Positions 25,000-34,606 of a stretch of DNA of 36,250 nucleotides are shown here, one piece after another (position 1 is the stretch's first letter; each line of letters starts with the position of its first letter). A model generated the notes under the pieces. The model did not search any database, was not told where the DNA came from, and worked only from the letters and a program-made list of their open reading frames with translations. The stretch is taken from assembly GCF_007830515.1 (NCBI RefSeq), contig NZ_VLKT01000063.1, positions 1 through 36,250 of the forward strand, read 5' to 3'. The DNA is from Mesorhizobium tianshanense (lineage in GTDB: Bacteria; Pseudomonadota; Alphaproteobacteria; Rhizobiales; Rhizobiaceae). Made by a program: the position numbers and the translations under genes.

Positions 25000-26166
25000 A
25001 TGAACATCACGAGCCCTCTTCTCGGCTCAGCTGCGGCCCTGATCGCGGTTTCCGGTGCGCGCGCCGCCGACGCCGTCGTTGTCGCCGAGCCGGAACCCGC
25101 TGAATACGTCAAGATCTGCGACGTCTACGGCGCTGGCTACTTCTACATCCCCGGTACCGAAACCTGCCTGCGCATCGGCGGCTATGTCCGTTACGAAATC
25201 GGCGCCGGCGATACCCGATCGTATGACCGCGCAAGAACCTCGGATGCGAGGACTGGCGTGGATCAAGGTACATGGCGAAACAACACGCGCTTCACGTTCA
25301 AAACTTGGACTCGCCAGGAGACCGAACTCGGCATGTTGAAGACCTATACCGAAACCCGCATGAACTTCGGTAACCGCAATGCTTATCCGGGTCCGGACAG
25401 TCATCAGAACTATGCCTTCAACAGAGACATCACGTTGACTTCCGCCTGGATTCAGCTTGGTGGCCTCCGAGTTGGCAAGGACTGGTCGGCCTTTGATACA
25501 TTTATTGGCTACCCTGGGGACGTCCTCAATCAGATGCTTGTTCCGTACGGCGACTTCGATACAAACGTGGTTCAGTACTACTTTGACGCCAGTAACGGCT
25601 TTTCGGCTGTGGTTTCATTCGAAGAAGGCTCTGGCGTAGTCGGTACTATCGACAGCTATGTTCCGCACGTCGTCGGCGGAGTGAAATATACGCAAGGCTG
25701 GGGCGCGGTTACGGGCGTTATCGCCTATGACAACAATTACGAATCGGTGGCCGGCAAGGTCCGCGTCGACGTCAATGTCACCAACGAACTGTCGCTATTC
25801 GGAATGTTCGGCTACGGCTCCAACGGCAAGCTCAACGATGACTCCACTAACGTCATCGACGCCAATGGCCGTGGCTTCTACAAGCAGTGGGGCGGCAACT
25901 GGGCCTTCTGGGCCGGCGGCACTTACAAGTTCAACGAGAAAACTTCGTTCAACCTTCAGGTCTCGGGTGATCAGCTCAAGAACTATGGTGTGGCTGCAAA
26001 CGTCGCCTATACGGTCGTTCCAGGTTTCACGGTCACAGCCGAAGTCGACTATGACGACTACGGCAACTTCGGAGTCGGCATGGTCGGCCCTTCCAACGTG
26101 AACTGGACTGACGCCAACAAAAAGAACAGCGTCGGCGGCATCCTCCGTTTCCAAAGCTCATTCTAA
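25000..26166 (+). CDS. outer-membrane porin (Rhizobiales Omp2/RopA type)
   Basis: A 388-residue general porin. Signal peptide about 1-22 (LLGSAAALIAVSGARA, cleavage before ADAV), then the family start EYVKICDVYGAGYFYIPGTETCLRIGGYVRYE, alternating amphipathic beta strands, an extracellular-loop-like stretch around WIQLGGLRVGKDWSAFDTFIGYP, and a C-terminal SVGGILRFQSSF ending in the phenylalanine used for outer-membrane assembly. The ATG at 25000 follows GGAG at 7 nt. It is the first full-size gene after the NifA/sigma-54 promoter, 465 bp away, so it may be symbiotically induced; a nearer own promoter is also possible. Confidence 0.93.
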   Translation: MNITSPLLGSAAALIAVSGARAADAVVVAEPEPAEYVKICDVYGAGYFYIPGTETCLRIGGYVRYEIGAGDTRSYDRARTSDARTGVDQGTWRNNTRFTFKTWTRQETELGMLKTYTETRMNFGNRNAYPGPDSHQNYAFNRDITLTSAWIQLGGLRVGKDWSAFDTFIGYPGDVLNQMLVPYGDFDTNVVQYYFDASNGFSAVVSFEEGSGVVGTIDSYVPHVVGGVKYTQGWGAVTGVIAYDNNYESVAGKVRVDVNVTNELSLFGMFGYGSNGKLNDDSTNVIDANGRGFYKQWGGNWAFWAGGTYKFNEKTSFNLQVSGDQLKNYGVAANVAYTVVPGFTVTAEVDYDDYGNFGVGMVGPSNVNWTDANKKNSVGGILRFQSSF

Positions 26167-26361
26167 CGGAATGAAAAGCTGCATCTCGGTGGTCCGATTG
26201 AGCGGACCTATTGCCGGATCCGTTTGAGGAAAAGCGGTGTTACGAGATATCATGAAGAACTCGAATTAGTCAGCTCTTGGCATAGAGTGCGACAGCTCAA
26301 TCTCCACGAATTCTATACCGCCTGTGTTGCTCTGACTGGCCGTGCAGCACGACCTTGAAGA

Positions 26362-27018
26362 CTACAGCAGCGGTGGACGGTCTGGCGAAAGTCCCATTGC
26401 AGAGAAGAACTCGTTCCACGCCTCATCATCGCCCAGTCGACCAGGAACATGGTTCTCCTTATGGACACTGCAGCGCTCTGGGAGCGGCCCTGTGAATTCC
26501 GATTCATCGTATGGGTTTCCGATGGCGCGAAAAAATGCCAGATGGAAGTTTGAGTGTCCCAACTTTTTCTCAAGTAGAGTGATCATCTCCTGGAGACCTT
26601 CTGTTCCAAACGGCTGCCCTCGCTGCCGATCACCTGGAGCATCCGTTCCAGAGACATAGCGCACAAACAACGTTTTGCGCGTCCGAGCAATATCAAGCAT
26701 CTTGTTGTATTTGTGAATCAGCTTGTCACGACAGGACTGTAAAGACTCCGGCGTAAAAATCACTGCGTTGGACTTTTTCCTCTCAAACTCATGATGGTAG
26801 ATGATCCCGTAATTCTCGCAAAGAGCAGTCGTACCATTGAAGCACGCTGATACGCGAAGCCCAAATTGTGATCCATCGTCCGCCAATATTCGTTCGATCG
26901 AGGCTACAGGCGTCACAAGCCAATCAAAACAGCTACTCGGGCGCCCTTTGAAATATCGTCTAATTTGATAGGCAGGAGTGCAGTCCGATCCAAGGCTAAA
27001 GATCGCTTCATAAGACAT
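26362..27018 (-). CDS. DUF1796 family protein (putative papain-like cysteine peptidase)
   Basis: About 218 residues. The early block AIFSLGSDCTPAYQIRR and the following SCFDWLVTP are the signature of DUF1796, proposed to be papain-like with the Cys of GSDC as nucleophile. The late part includes KTLFVRYVSG and FHLAFFRAIG. The ATG at 27018 is preferred over 27033 because GAGGG lies 8 nt before it. It is alone and its biological role is unknown; relatives occur near surface-glycan genes in some bacteria. Lower GC than the bio/nad block, suggesting a separate origin. Confidence 0.75.
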   Translation of the reverse strand: MSYEAIFSLGSDCTPAYQIRRYFKGRPSSCFDWLVTPVASIERILADDGSQFGLRVSACFNGTTALCENYGIIYHHEFERKKSNAVIFTPESLQSCRDKLIHKYNKMLDIARTRKTLFVRYVSGTDAPGDRQRGQPFGTEGLQEMITLLEKKLGHSNFHLAFFRAIGNPYDESEFTGPLPERCSVHKENHVPGRLGDDEAWNEFFSAMGLSPDRPPLL

Positions 27019-27033
27019 TGTTTCGGCCCTCAT

Positions 27034-28410
27034 GCCGTCTAATCAGAATGAACAAAGGAGAACGGCGCTTATAAAGCCTTGTATCCCAAAGCAAACATCA
27101 CCCTCCACGCCGCGCGGATGGTGGGCTACCAATTGCGTTGAGATTGCCGATGGCTTGATATCGCAGCTTGTTGCTCCGCTTCTCCTGCTCAATGCAAAAG
27201 ATGAGCCGTCGTCATCAACAGGGCGATCGCCCCGTCATGCGTACAGTTGATGCTATCGCCGGCAATTCGGGTCGTCCGAAAGCCGAATCGGACTCCAGAA
27301 GCGGGCGAGCAGTCTTGGCTGATCGATTCACCCCGGCACCGCGGACGCTCGCCCTCAATCAACGTCTGGTTCAGCATGGGTATGACCGTCTCGGCACCAG
27401 CGGCGTGACTCCAGCGACGGCAAGTGGTATCGCGCGCCGATCCGAAAACCAGATGCCGCCTGGCGCAAGCACCCGCGCCAGGTTGCGGATGGCCGCGTCG
27501 GAGACTATCCATGTGATATGCGACGAGTCCTTGACGCGCCAGCTTGAACGGATTCCTGGCGAGCTGCGACGGATCGTCGAGGGCTAATGCCCCGATTCAA
27601 CAGTCGATAATTTGTGTCCCGCCTCAAGACTCCTCCAGTTTGGCAAGTCACAATCGCTCGTCGCCGCAAACGCCGCCAGATGTCGCGATAGCTAAGGTTC
27701 CCACCCAAATCGTGCCCGCTGGCAAAATTTGGGTCGATGCACGTGGTCTCGTTTTTTTGAATGGCGCATTTCGAAAGTTCCGCCAAATCGTTTTTTTGAT
27801 GCAGCCCCATCCACGCTATGGATACTAAGCACGCAGCATCAAATTGAGCCAGGCGGCCATGAGCGGCATCGTGCTGCTATGAACCTGTTTCCGCGACAAG
27901 CTTTTTACGGAGGGTTCGTTCCTCGCCGACATCGTTCGGCCGATGAAGGCAGCGGAAGGCGAACGCGAACGCGATCGGCGGCTCGCTGGTCGTGCGGGCG
28001 TGCGGGCGTGCGGGCGTGAAGACATCAGTGAAGAAGAGCCCGCGTTGCAACAGATCCTTCAAAGAAATTTATAGACACTTAGCAACTCTAAACCGCTGTG
28101 AATGGTACGCTTATCGCAACATCTGAGGTTAGCGGGGCAAGACACGTGGTGCCGCGAACAGCATGAAATCTCTGGTTTGAAGGAAATGGCAAGAAGAGCG
28201 CTCATCTTGGTTCTTCGAACACCGCCACCGTCGGCTCGAAACAAGTCATGCTTACAAAACAAGCATGTACCCTCGCGACCAGCGTGAGTATCTGGTCGCT
28301 TGGAAGCAAAAACATAATTCGTTCGAAAGCTGTAGCATCTACGGAGAACGCCAAATGTCAAAGTCAGTAGGGCAAGTGCCCAGTCTTTCCATATGGCTTG
28401 ATGCTGACAA
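27034..28410. other. long region without an intact gene
   Basis: About 1.4 kb of short conflicting frames. On the minus strand near 27440-27560 a frame reads IRNLARVLAPGGIWFSDRRA, suggestive of a methyltransferase-type remnant but too short to assign. A short tandem repeat lies at 27991-28014. The last 100 bp must hold the promoter of the ArsR-like gene; CTGAC and GTCAG form an inverted repeat with a 14-nt spacer just around its start. Confidence 0.4.
27991..28014. repeat. three tandem copies of CGTGCGGG
   Basis: Three exact 8-bp copies followed by CGTG. A small satellite of unknown role, likely formed by slippage in decayed DNA. Confidence 0.8.
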
Positions 28411-28761
28411 ATGATGACACTGGTCAGTCGTTTACGGACGGCAGCGCATCTTGATCGCCTTCGAATCCTGGGCCTTTGCGCGCATGCGGACCTAACGGTC
28501 TGCGAGCTAGCGGAGATTCTGGGGCGGCGTCGCGAGCACGTTGTGCGACACGTCCGGCTGCTCGCCAGAGCCGACTTTCTTTGCTGCAACGAACGACGGC
28601 CGTGGTCCTCGTACCATCTCAAAGCGGGAAGCAAGGACGATGGGCTGGTTCAATTGTTGGTCGATCTCCTGCCCCATGGCGATGGTTATCATAAACGAGA
28701 CCTACAACGCCTCGAAGCAATTCAAGACGCGCGGTCGACGGGGACCGCCTGCTTATCGTGA
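28411..28761 (+). CDS. short ArsR-family regulator, SahR-like, C-terminal domain missing
   Basis: A 116-residue protein with an ArsR winged helix: AAHLDRLRILGLCAHADLTVCELAEILGRRREHVVRHVRLLARADFL. SAH-responsive SahR regulators of Proteobacteria have this domain followed by a methyltransferase-like domain of about 200 residues; here the protein stops soon after the linker-like RDLQRLEAIQDAR, so the effector domain is absent. It directly precedes glyA, metK and adenosine kinase, exactly the SAM-cycle genes such regulators control. It may be a truncated, constitutively binding repressor or a decayed gene. The start has a weak ribosome site. Confidence 0.7.
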   Translation: MMTLVSRLRTAAHLDRLRILGLCAHADLTVCELAEILGRRREHVVRHVRLLARADFLCCNERRPWSSYHLKAGSKDDGLVQLLVDLLPHGDGYHKRDLQRLEAIQDARSTGTACLS

Positions 28762-28794
28762 AATAGATCAATCCAATTGGAGCGCGAAACTGCC

Positions 28795-30132
28795 ATGGAC
28801 AATTCCGCCGCCGGCGCCATCGCGCAGCCCGACACCTCCGGGCGGTCTCACTTGGCCGCGGTCGATTACCGCGTTCACGAACTGCTTCTAAGACAGCAGC
28901 GGCAGGAGCGGACGACGCTCAAACTGATCGCTTCCGAGAACTTCGCCTCTTCGGCCGTGCTGAAAGCGACCGGCTCGATTTTCACCAACAAGTACGCCGA
29001 GGGATACCCTGGTGCGCGCTATTACGCGGGAAACGAGATCGTCGATGAGCTTGAGAACCTCGCCATCGAGCGCTTGAAGGCGCTATTCGGCTGTGAACAC
29101 GCTAACGTCCAGCCTTATTCAGGCTCACCAGCCAATCAGGCCATCTATCGAGCACTGTTGAGTCCGGGAGACAAAGTCATGGGCTTGCCTCTCCCCGGTG
29201 GCGGTCATCTGACTCATGGTTGGGCCGTCAACTTCTCCGGCACTGATTATAAACGCGTTCCCTATGGGCTCCACGAAAAGACGCAGCAAATCGACTATGA
29301 CCGCTTGCGCGAGACGGCCAAGCGGGAACGGCCGAAACTCATTTGGGTCGGCGGAACTGCTTATCCGCGTGTCTTTGACTACGCGGCAATGGCCGAAATC
29401 GCTTCGGAGGCGAACTGCTATCTCGTGGCCGACATCGCGCACATCAGTGGCCTGATTGTCGCAGGAGCGCATCCGAATCCCGTCGGCCATTGCGACGTCG
29501 TCAGCAGCACGTCTCACAAGTCGATACGCGGTCCCCGCGGAGGCTTCATTTTGTCAAGGAATGAAGACCGCTATCAGGCGCTCTATCATCCGAAGAGCAA
29601 ACACAATCTCGCCAAACGGATAGATCGCGCGGTGTTCCCTCTCCTGCAAGGCGGGCCGCATATGAATATCATCGCCGCGCTCGCTGTCGCTTTGCAGGAA
29701 GCCGCGAACCCGTCCTTCCGTGTCTATGGTCAGCAGATCGTCAAGAATGCCAAGGCTCTGGCCCAAGCGTTTCTGGACCGAGGTTATGACCTGGTCACCG
29801 GGGGGACTGACAATCACATGCTGATCCTTGATCTCCGCGATCGACCATTGTCAGGCAAAGCCTATGCCGAGCGATTGGCAAAGGCGGGCATCATTACAAA
29901 CTTCAATATGGTGCCGGGCGACTCGCGGCATCCGGCGCTCACAAGCGGCATCCGCTTAGGGACACCAGCGGTGACGTCCATGGGCATGCGCGAGGGAGAA
30001 ATGGTGCAGATTGCCGCTTTCATCGACTTGGTCTGCAGCCAGCCCAATGATCCGGATGTTCATGCCTGCGTGCGAAGAGAGGTTGCCGACTTCTGCGCTG
30101 CATTCGATATCCCTGGCATCACCGACAGGTAA
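28795..30132 (+). CDS. glyA: serine hydroxymethyltransferase GlyA (divergent paralogue)
   Basis: PLP enzyme converting serine and tetrahydrofolate to glycine and methylene-tetrahydrofolate. About 445 residues from ATG 28795 (a TTG at 28777 is in frame). TLKLIASENFASSAVL, NKYAEGYPGARYYAGNEIVDELE, LPGGGHLTHGWAVNFSG and GGTAYPRVFDY are conserved. The PLP lysine is in STSHKSIRGPRGG, where most family members have TTHKTLRGPRGG, and YSGSPANQA replaces HSGSQANQA. These changes mark it as a diverged second copy, likely beside a chromosomal glyA. It starts the one-carbon/SAM cluster, 56 bp before metK. Confidence 0.92.
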   Translation: MDNSAAGAIAQPDTSGRSHLAAVDYRVHELLLRQQRQERTTLKLIASENFASSAVLKATGSIFTNKYAEGYPGARYYAGNEIVDELENLAIERLKALFGCEHANVQPYSGSPANQAIYRALLSPGDKVMGLPLPGGGHLTHGWAVNFSGTDYKRVPYGLHEKTQQIDYDRLRETAKRERPKLIWVGGTAYPRVFDYAAMAEIASEANCYLVADIAHISGLIVAGAHPNPVGHCDVVSSTSHKSIRGPRGGFILSRNEDRYQALYHPKSKHNLAKRIDRAVFPLLQGGPHMNIIAALAVALQEAANPSFRVYGQQIVKNAKALAQAFLDRGYDLVTGGTDNHMLILDLRDRPLSGKAYAERLAKAGIITNFNMVPGDSRHPALTSGIRLGTPAVTSMGMREGEMVQIAAFIDLVCSQPNDPDVHACVRREVADFCAAFDIPGITDR

Positions 30133-30187
30133 GGCGGGCAAATCAAATGTCCCCACCTAACTCCAACAGCTGAAGCGAGGACATTCC

Positions 30188-31363
30188 ATGACTAGGCAAT
30201 TCGTGTTCTCTTCCGAATCCGTCGGCGCGGGACACCCGGATAAGATGGCCGACAACATCTCGGATGCCATCCTCGATGCGATCCTCCGCACCGATCCGAA
30301 AGCGCGCGTCGCTTGTGAAGCGTTGGTGAAGACAGGGATGGTCGTTCTGGCTGGCGAGATCACCAGCGATGCGCAGGTCGATTACAGCCAGATTGCCCGC
30401 GATACGATCCTCGATATTGGATACGATGACGATGCCGTCGGCTTTGATGGTCGGCGTTGCGCCGTCGTTGTGGCTCTCACCGAGCAGTCGCCCGACATTA
30501 GCCAGGGCGTTGACGAGGGACGAGGGCAGGATCTCGAGCAGGGCGCGGGGGATCAGGGCCTCATGTTCGGATTCGCATGCAGCGAGACCGATACACTGAT
30601 GCCCTTGCCGATCCAGCTCGCTCACTGCTTGACGAAAAGACAGGCAGAGGTCCGCAAAGCGGGACAGCTTGGCTGGCTGCGCCCGGACGTGAAGTCTCAA
30701 GTGTCCGTTCGCTATGAAGGTCTCCGCCCGGTGGCGCTGGATACCGTAGTCCTGTCGACGCAACATGCGGAGGAGGTCTCACAAGAAACGGTCCGGGAAG
30801 GCGTCATTGAGGAGATCATAAAGCCGGTCTTGCCGTCCCACTTGGACACGACGGGGACCAGGTTCTTGGTCAATCCAACGGGGCGGTTCGTAGTCGGTGG
30901 GCCGCGCGGCGACTGCGGCCTCACTGGACGCAAGATCATCGTCGATTCCTACGGTGGGATGGGGCGTCACGGTGGCGGCGCCTTTTCGGGCAAGGACCCG
31001 TCCAAGGTTGACCGCTCGGCAGCCTATGCGGCCCGGTATGTCGCGAAGAATATCGTGGCTAGCGGACTTGCGGAGGTCTGCGAGGTGCAGCTTGCTTACG
31101 CGATCGGCGTGGCCGCGCCGGTGTCTATCCTCGTCAACACCTTCGGAACCGCAAGGATCGAGGAAAAAAGAATCGAGCGCGTCGTTCTTGAGCTTTTCGA
31201 TCTCCGACCGAAAGGCATCATCAAGATGCTTGATCTCTTACGCCCGATATACCGCAAGACCGCGACATACGGACACTTCGGCCGTGAAGAGCCTGAGTTC
31301 ACCTGGGAAAGAACGGACAGAGCTGACGCCTTGCTGCGGGAGGCAGGACCCGCAGCTGCGTGA
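30188..31363 (+). CDS. metK: S-adenosylmethionine synthetase MetK
   Basis: Makes SAM from methionine and ATP. The 391-residue protein carries the family signatures FSSESVGAGHPDKMAD at the N-terminus, the central GDQGLMFGFACSET and the phosphate-binding loop YGGMGRHGGGAFSGKD. Intact. SAM is the substrate of the AHL synthase, of BioA, and of radical-SAM BioB/HemN in this window, and of nodulation methylases, so an element-borne copy could meet extra demand. The adenosine kinase frame follows immediately. Confidence 0.96.
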   Translation: MTRQFVFSSESVGAGHPDKMADNISDAILDAILRTDPKARVACEALVKTGMVVLAGEITSDAQVDYSQIARDTILDIGYDDDAVGFDGRRCAVVVALTEQSPDISQGVDEGRGQDLEQGAGDQGLMFGFACSETDTLMPLPIQLAHCLTKRQAEVRKAGQLGWLRPDVKSQVSVRYEGLRPVALDTVVLSTQHAEEVSQETVREGVIEEIIKPVLPSHLDTTGTRFLVNPTGRFVVGGPRGDCGLTGRKIIVDSYGGMGRHGGGAFSGKDPSKVDRSAAYAARYVAKNIVASGLAEVCEVQLAYAIGVAAPVSILVNTFGTARIEEKRIERVVLELFDLRPKGIIKMLDLLRPIYRKTATYGHFGREEPEFTWERTDRADALLREAGPAAA

Positions 31364-31470
31364 CGGCCGATGTTGGATCCGGCGGCATGCGGGACCCCGA
31401 TTCCAACTCGCTAACGAGCGCCCGGCCGGCGTGGCAGAAAGCCGGTGGTTTTTTCGCGGAGACATCATTG

Positions 31471-32463
31471 ATGCCGGATTATGACGTGCTTTGTATCGGT
31501 AATGCCATTGTCGACATCATCGCCCAGTGCGACGAGGTGTTCCTGGAGACGAACGGCATCATCAAGGGCGCGATGAACCTGATCGACACGAGGCGCGCCG
31601 AGCTGCTCTACAGCCGCATGGGCCCGGCCATCGAAGCCTCCGGCGGCAGCGCCGGCAACACGGCGGCGGGCGTCGCCAGCTTCGGCGGCCGCGCCGCCTT
31701 CTTCGGCAAGGTCTCGAACGACCCGCTCGGCGAAATCTACGCCCATGACATCCACGCGCAGGGCGTCGCCTTCGACACCAAGCCGCTCAACGGCCAGCCG
31801 CCGACGGCGCGCTCGATGATCTTCGTCACGCCCGACGGCGAGCGCTCGATGAACACCTATCTCGGCGCCTGCATCGAGCTTGGGCCGGAGGATGTCGAGG
31901 CTGACAAGGCTTCGGGGGCGGCGGTCACCTATTTCGAGGGCTATCTGTGGGACCCGCCGCGCGCCAAGGAAGCGATCCGGCAGACGGCGAAGCTCGCGCA
32001 TGCCGCCGGCCGCGAAGTGTCGATGACGCTGTCGGATTCGTTCTGCGTCGACCGCTACCGCGACGAGTTCCTCGACCTGATGCGTTCGGGCACCGTCGAC
32101 ATCGTCTTTGCCAACACCCACGAGATCAAGTCGCTCTACCAGACCGCCTCCTTCGACGAGGCGCTGGCCCAGATCCGCAACGACTGCAAGATCGCCGCCG
32201 TCACCCGCTCGGAAATGGGCTCGGTCATCGTGCGCGGCGACGAGACCGTCACCGTCAACGCGACCAAGATCCGGGAGCTGGTCGACACCACCGGCGCCGG
32301 CGACCTCTATGCCGCCGGCTTCCTCTACGGCTACACGCAAGGCCGCAGCTTGAAGGATTGCGGCGATCTCGGCTCGCTGGCGGCCGGGCTGGTCATCCAG
32401 CAGCTCGGGCCAAGGCCGAGGCAGAATTTGCGCAGAGAGGCCGAGCAAGCGGGGCTGCGTTAG
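31471..32463 (+). CDS. adenosine kinase (PfkB family)
   Basis: Phosphorylates adenosine to AMP, removing the product of S-adenosylhomocysteine hydrolysis. About 330 residues. ATG 31471 is chosen because MPDYDVLCIGNAIVDII is the normal start; the frame opens earlier at 31360, overlapping the metK end, but that part lacks family character. SGGSAGNTAAGVASFGGRAAFFGKV is the first PfkB signature and DTTGAGDLYAAGFLYG the second, with the catalytic Asp. Codon use is markedly more GC-rich at third positions than in glyA and metK. That fits a recent copy of a chromosomal gene rather than long residence on the island. Confidence 0.88.
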   Translation: MPDYDVLCIGNAIVDIIAQCDEVFLETNGIIKGAMNLIDTRRAELLYSRMGPAIEASGGSAGNTAAGVASFGGRAAFFGKVSNDPLGEIYAHDIHAQGVAFDTKPLNGQPPTARSMIFVTPDGERSMNTYLGACIELGPEDVEADKASGAAVTYFEGYLWDPPRAKEAIRQTAKLAHAAGREVSMTLSDSFCVDRYRDEFLDLMRSGTVDIVFANTHEIKSLYQTASFDEALAQIRNDCKIAAVTRSEMGSVIVRGDETVTVNATKIRELVDTTGAGDLYAAGFLYGYTQGRSLKDCGDLGSLAAGLVIQQLGPRPRQNLRREAEQAGLR

Positions 32464-32609
32464 GCGGATATTTTAAGGGCGAGCTGCCTACCTCCCCCTT
32501 GTACAGGCTGTCCAGAGGAGCGCGGGTAAATCGAATGTCGCAGGCGCATCCCCGTGAGACGGCGGTTTCCGTCGCGGAGCTTGGTGTCCAGGCTCAGAAG
32601 TCCTCTCAT

Positions 32610-32795
32610 GAGGACCTTCTCGAGATCTGACAGCAGCTTTCCGCGCCGGTCCTCCAAAAGTTTGGCCAAGTTATCGACCTTCCAATGCACCGCCGGCAGT
32701 TACGCGGCTCCAGGTATTCCGAGCAGGTCCCAGTTAGGTTCGCCGGCCTTGAAGGAAAGAAGGAAACGACGGTGCTCGACAGGCATGTTGCCGAC
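32610..32795 (-). pseudogene. AbiEii-type nucleotidyltransferase toxin remnant
   Basis: VGNMPVEHRRFLLSFKAGEPNWDLLGIPGAA, an in-frame TAA at 32700, then LPAVHWKVDNLAKLLEDRRGKLLSDLEKVL. This is the C-terminal tail of the AbiEii toxin of type IV toxin-antitoxin systems. The catalytic domain and any AbiEi antitoxin are absent. Confidence 0.65.
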
Positions 32796-32814
32796 GATCT
32801 CGGCGACTACCCAT

Positions 32815-33205
32815 GAGGTGCGTCTGCTGACCGCCCGCGGTCTGGTCGTCGGAGAGGTCGGCCCGGCACCTTCGTGCGCTCGCCGCACCACGTCAACGCT
32901 AGTGCGTTCGACCTCCAACACACCTCCACATCCATAGATCTTTCGCGCAATGTCCTGCCATTGCCGGGACTGGCGGAGCGGTTCGAGGCGGCGGCTCGCA
33001 AAGTGATGAGACGCGAACGCACATCTCTCTTGGACTACCATCCCAACGGCGGGTGGATGAGCGACCGTGCCGCGGCCGTTCGCTGGCTATCACGCAGTGG
33101 GCATCTGCCCGACGCCCTACTCGCATCCTGATCTGTGCAAGCCCGTCGCTGCAAACAACCGCTGCTCCGTCTGCGGTCACGGCCGACGACGCTGCACCGA
33201 TGTGA
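32815..33205 (+). pseudogene. MocR/GntR-family regulator remnant
   Basis: In shifting frames: EVRLLTARGLVVGEVG, GTFVRSPHHV (end of a GntR winged helix), IDLSRNVLPLPGLAERF...RRERTSLLDYHPNGGW (start of an aminotransferase-like domain), then TRILICASPSLQTTAA. The order fits an N-terminal half of a PLP-binding MocR regulator with several frameshifts and no C-terminus. Confidence 0.5.
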
Positions 33206-33246
33206 TAACCTCAACGCGTGACGATGTGATCACCTCAACGCGCGAC
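33199..33246. repeat. 24-bp tandem duplication
   Basis: GATGTGATAACCTCAACGCG-TGAC is followed directly by a second copy with two changes (C for A, C for T). Its complement also reads as a repeated EVITSSRV peptide in a minus-strand frame. Probably a slippage product. Confidence 0.8.
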
Positions 33247-34600
33247 CTCGTCTGTAAGTTTTCTAATTGCGGCAGCAGGGCTTCGTTGGTTGCTTGCCGC
33301 TGCCAAAACCTTCGTTTAGGCATATTCTTTAATTTGTCCGCATTCTGCAGCAGGGCCTGCACCGCCTGCGCTGCGCCGTTGTTGCCCAGGATCTTGGCTT
33401 CAATTATTCAGTGAAACAAGTCGAAAATTTTCATCCGAACTGACAGTTTTCAGCAAGTGCTGAATCCGATCGCATGGTGGAATACGAGGCCTCCGCCCCG
33501 GTGTTCCTTGCCGAGATCAGACGACCATGGACGCGAGGGTTATTCGCTCGGAGAAACCACGGGTGCAGACGGCGGCGCGCACCGTAGAGATTCTGAAAGA
33601 CCTGCCCGTCAGAGTAGCGCAGACATCTCGGCGAAACAAATAAGGGCGATCTCTCGACATCACGGCAGGCGGCAGTTCATATGGTATTGGGCTTCGCCGC
33701 CGCTGCCATCGGACACGCGGCTCGAGATGGTAGCCACAATCTTCGAAGCACGCGCCCAGCACGACAGTAGAACGAGCCTAAACACAAGCGACCGATGTGC
33801 AGTGTCTGGATCATGGTCGGGGTTGCGCGAGATCTGCCGCATGGCGCACCCGCCGCCGGCTCTCATCTGCTGCGCGCTTCGGCCTGTGGACAGCAGACAG
33901 CGAAGCCTCCAGGGCCGCGAAAATCTCGCGACGGCGGCTCGATTCCGGGACCGAACCACCATTTTGGGGAGGTGATCCGTGCAGGTATCTGGCGTGGATC
34001 ACGCCATCCATCTCCTGACCGCATCATTGCCATCGCCCTCCTACAGCCCGGCCGAGCCTCCCGACCGCCGGATCGATGATGACGATCCCCTTTGAAGAAT
34101 AGTCTCTTTTGAAAAGTGTGACGGTCTGCGCCGTCCTACCGTGTTTTAGCCTTTGCCGTGGCCTCCTGCGCTTCACGCCGCACACGGCGAAGCGCTGTCA
34201 TTCTACCGTGCAACACTCGCTGAAAAATACGACAGGTGGACTACAATAATCAGGTCTGGGCTAAAGATTTTTCGGGCGAACCCCGAAAAAAGAAACGACA
34301 GCTCTTGGTCTTCACGCCGCCGCTTGGACTTAGTTGGAGAGAGGTCACCAGTCCGGCCGTTCCGAAGTGGCTTAGTTCCCGCTCTTTGACCCGGCATCGT
34401 CGCCGAGATGTCGACGGGCGTGTTGTAGAGCGCGACATTTCGTCGGGTCGTGGTCGAGTAGCTTTAGCCATTCGGCATTCGCCCTCACAGATTCGCGTGG
34501 GCGGATTTCCCGCGACCGGCTCTTTCCGAGGGTAACCCGCGTCATATGTTCCCCCGCCGACCAGCTGCCCCAGTTGCGGCAAGGATTGAGAGCGGCGAAG
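33247..34600. other. long region without a supported gene
   Basis: Roughly 1.35 kb of short conflicting frames. At 33527 a 38-codon frame MDARVIRSEKPRVQTAARTV... resembles an IclR-type regulator N-terminus but stops early; too weak to annotate separately. Nothing else recognisable was seen. Confidence 0.4.
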
Positions 34601-34606
34601 CTTCCG

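Noticed and set aside
27991..28014. Tandem CGTGCGGG copies as a CRISPR or iteron array
   Set aside because: Only three 8-bp copies with no spacers and no replication gene nearby.
33199..33246. 24-bp duplication as an iteron or attachment site
   Set aside because: Only two copies, no tRNA gene, integrase or replication gene adjacent.
33527..33643. IclR-type regulator N-terminus
   Set aside because: Only about 20 residues look family-like and the frame stops; similarity too short to trust.
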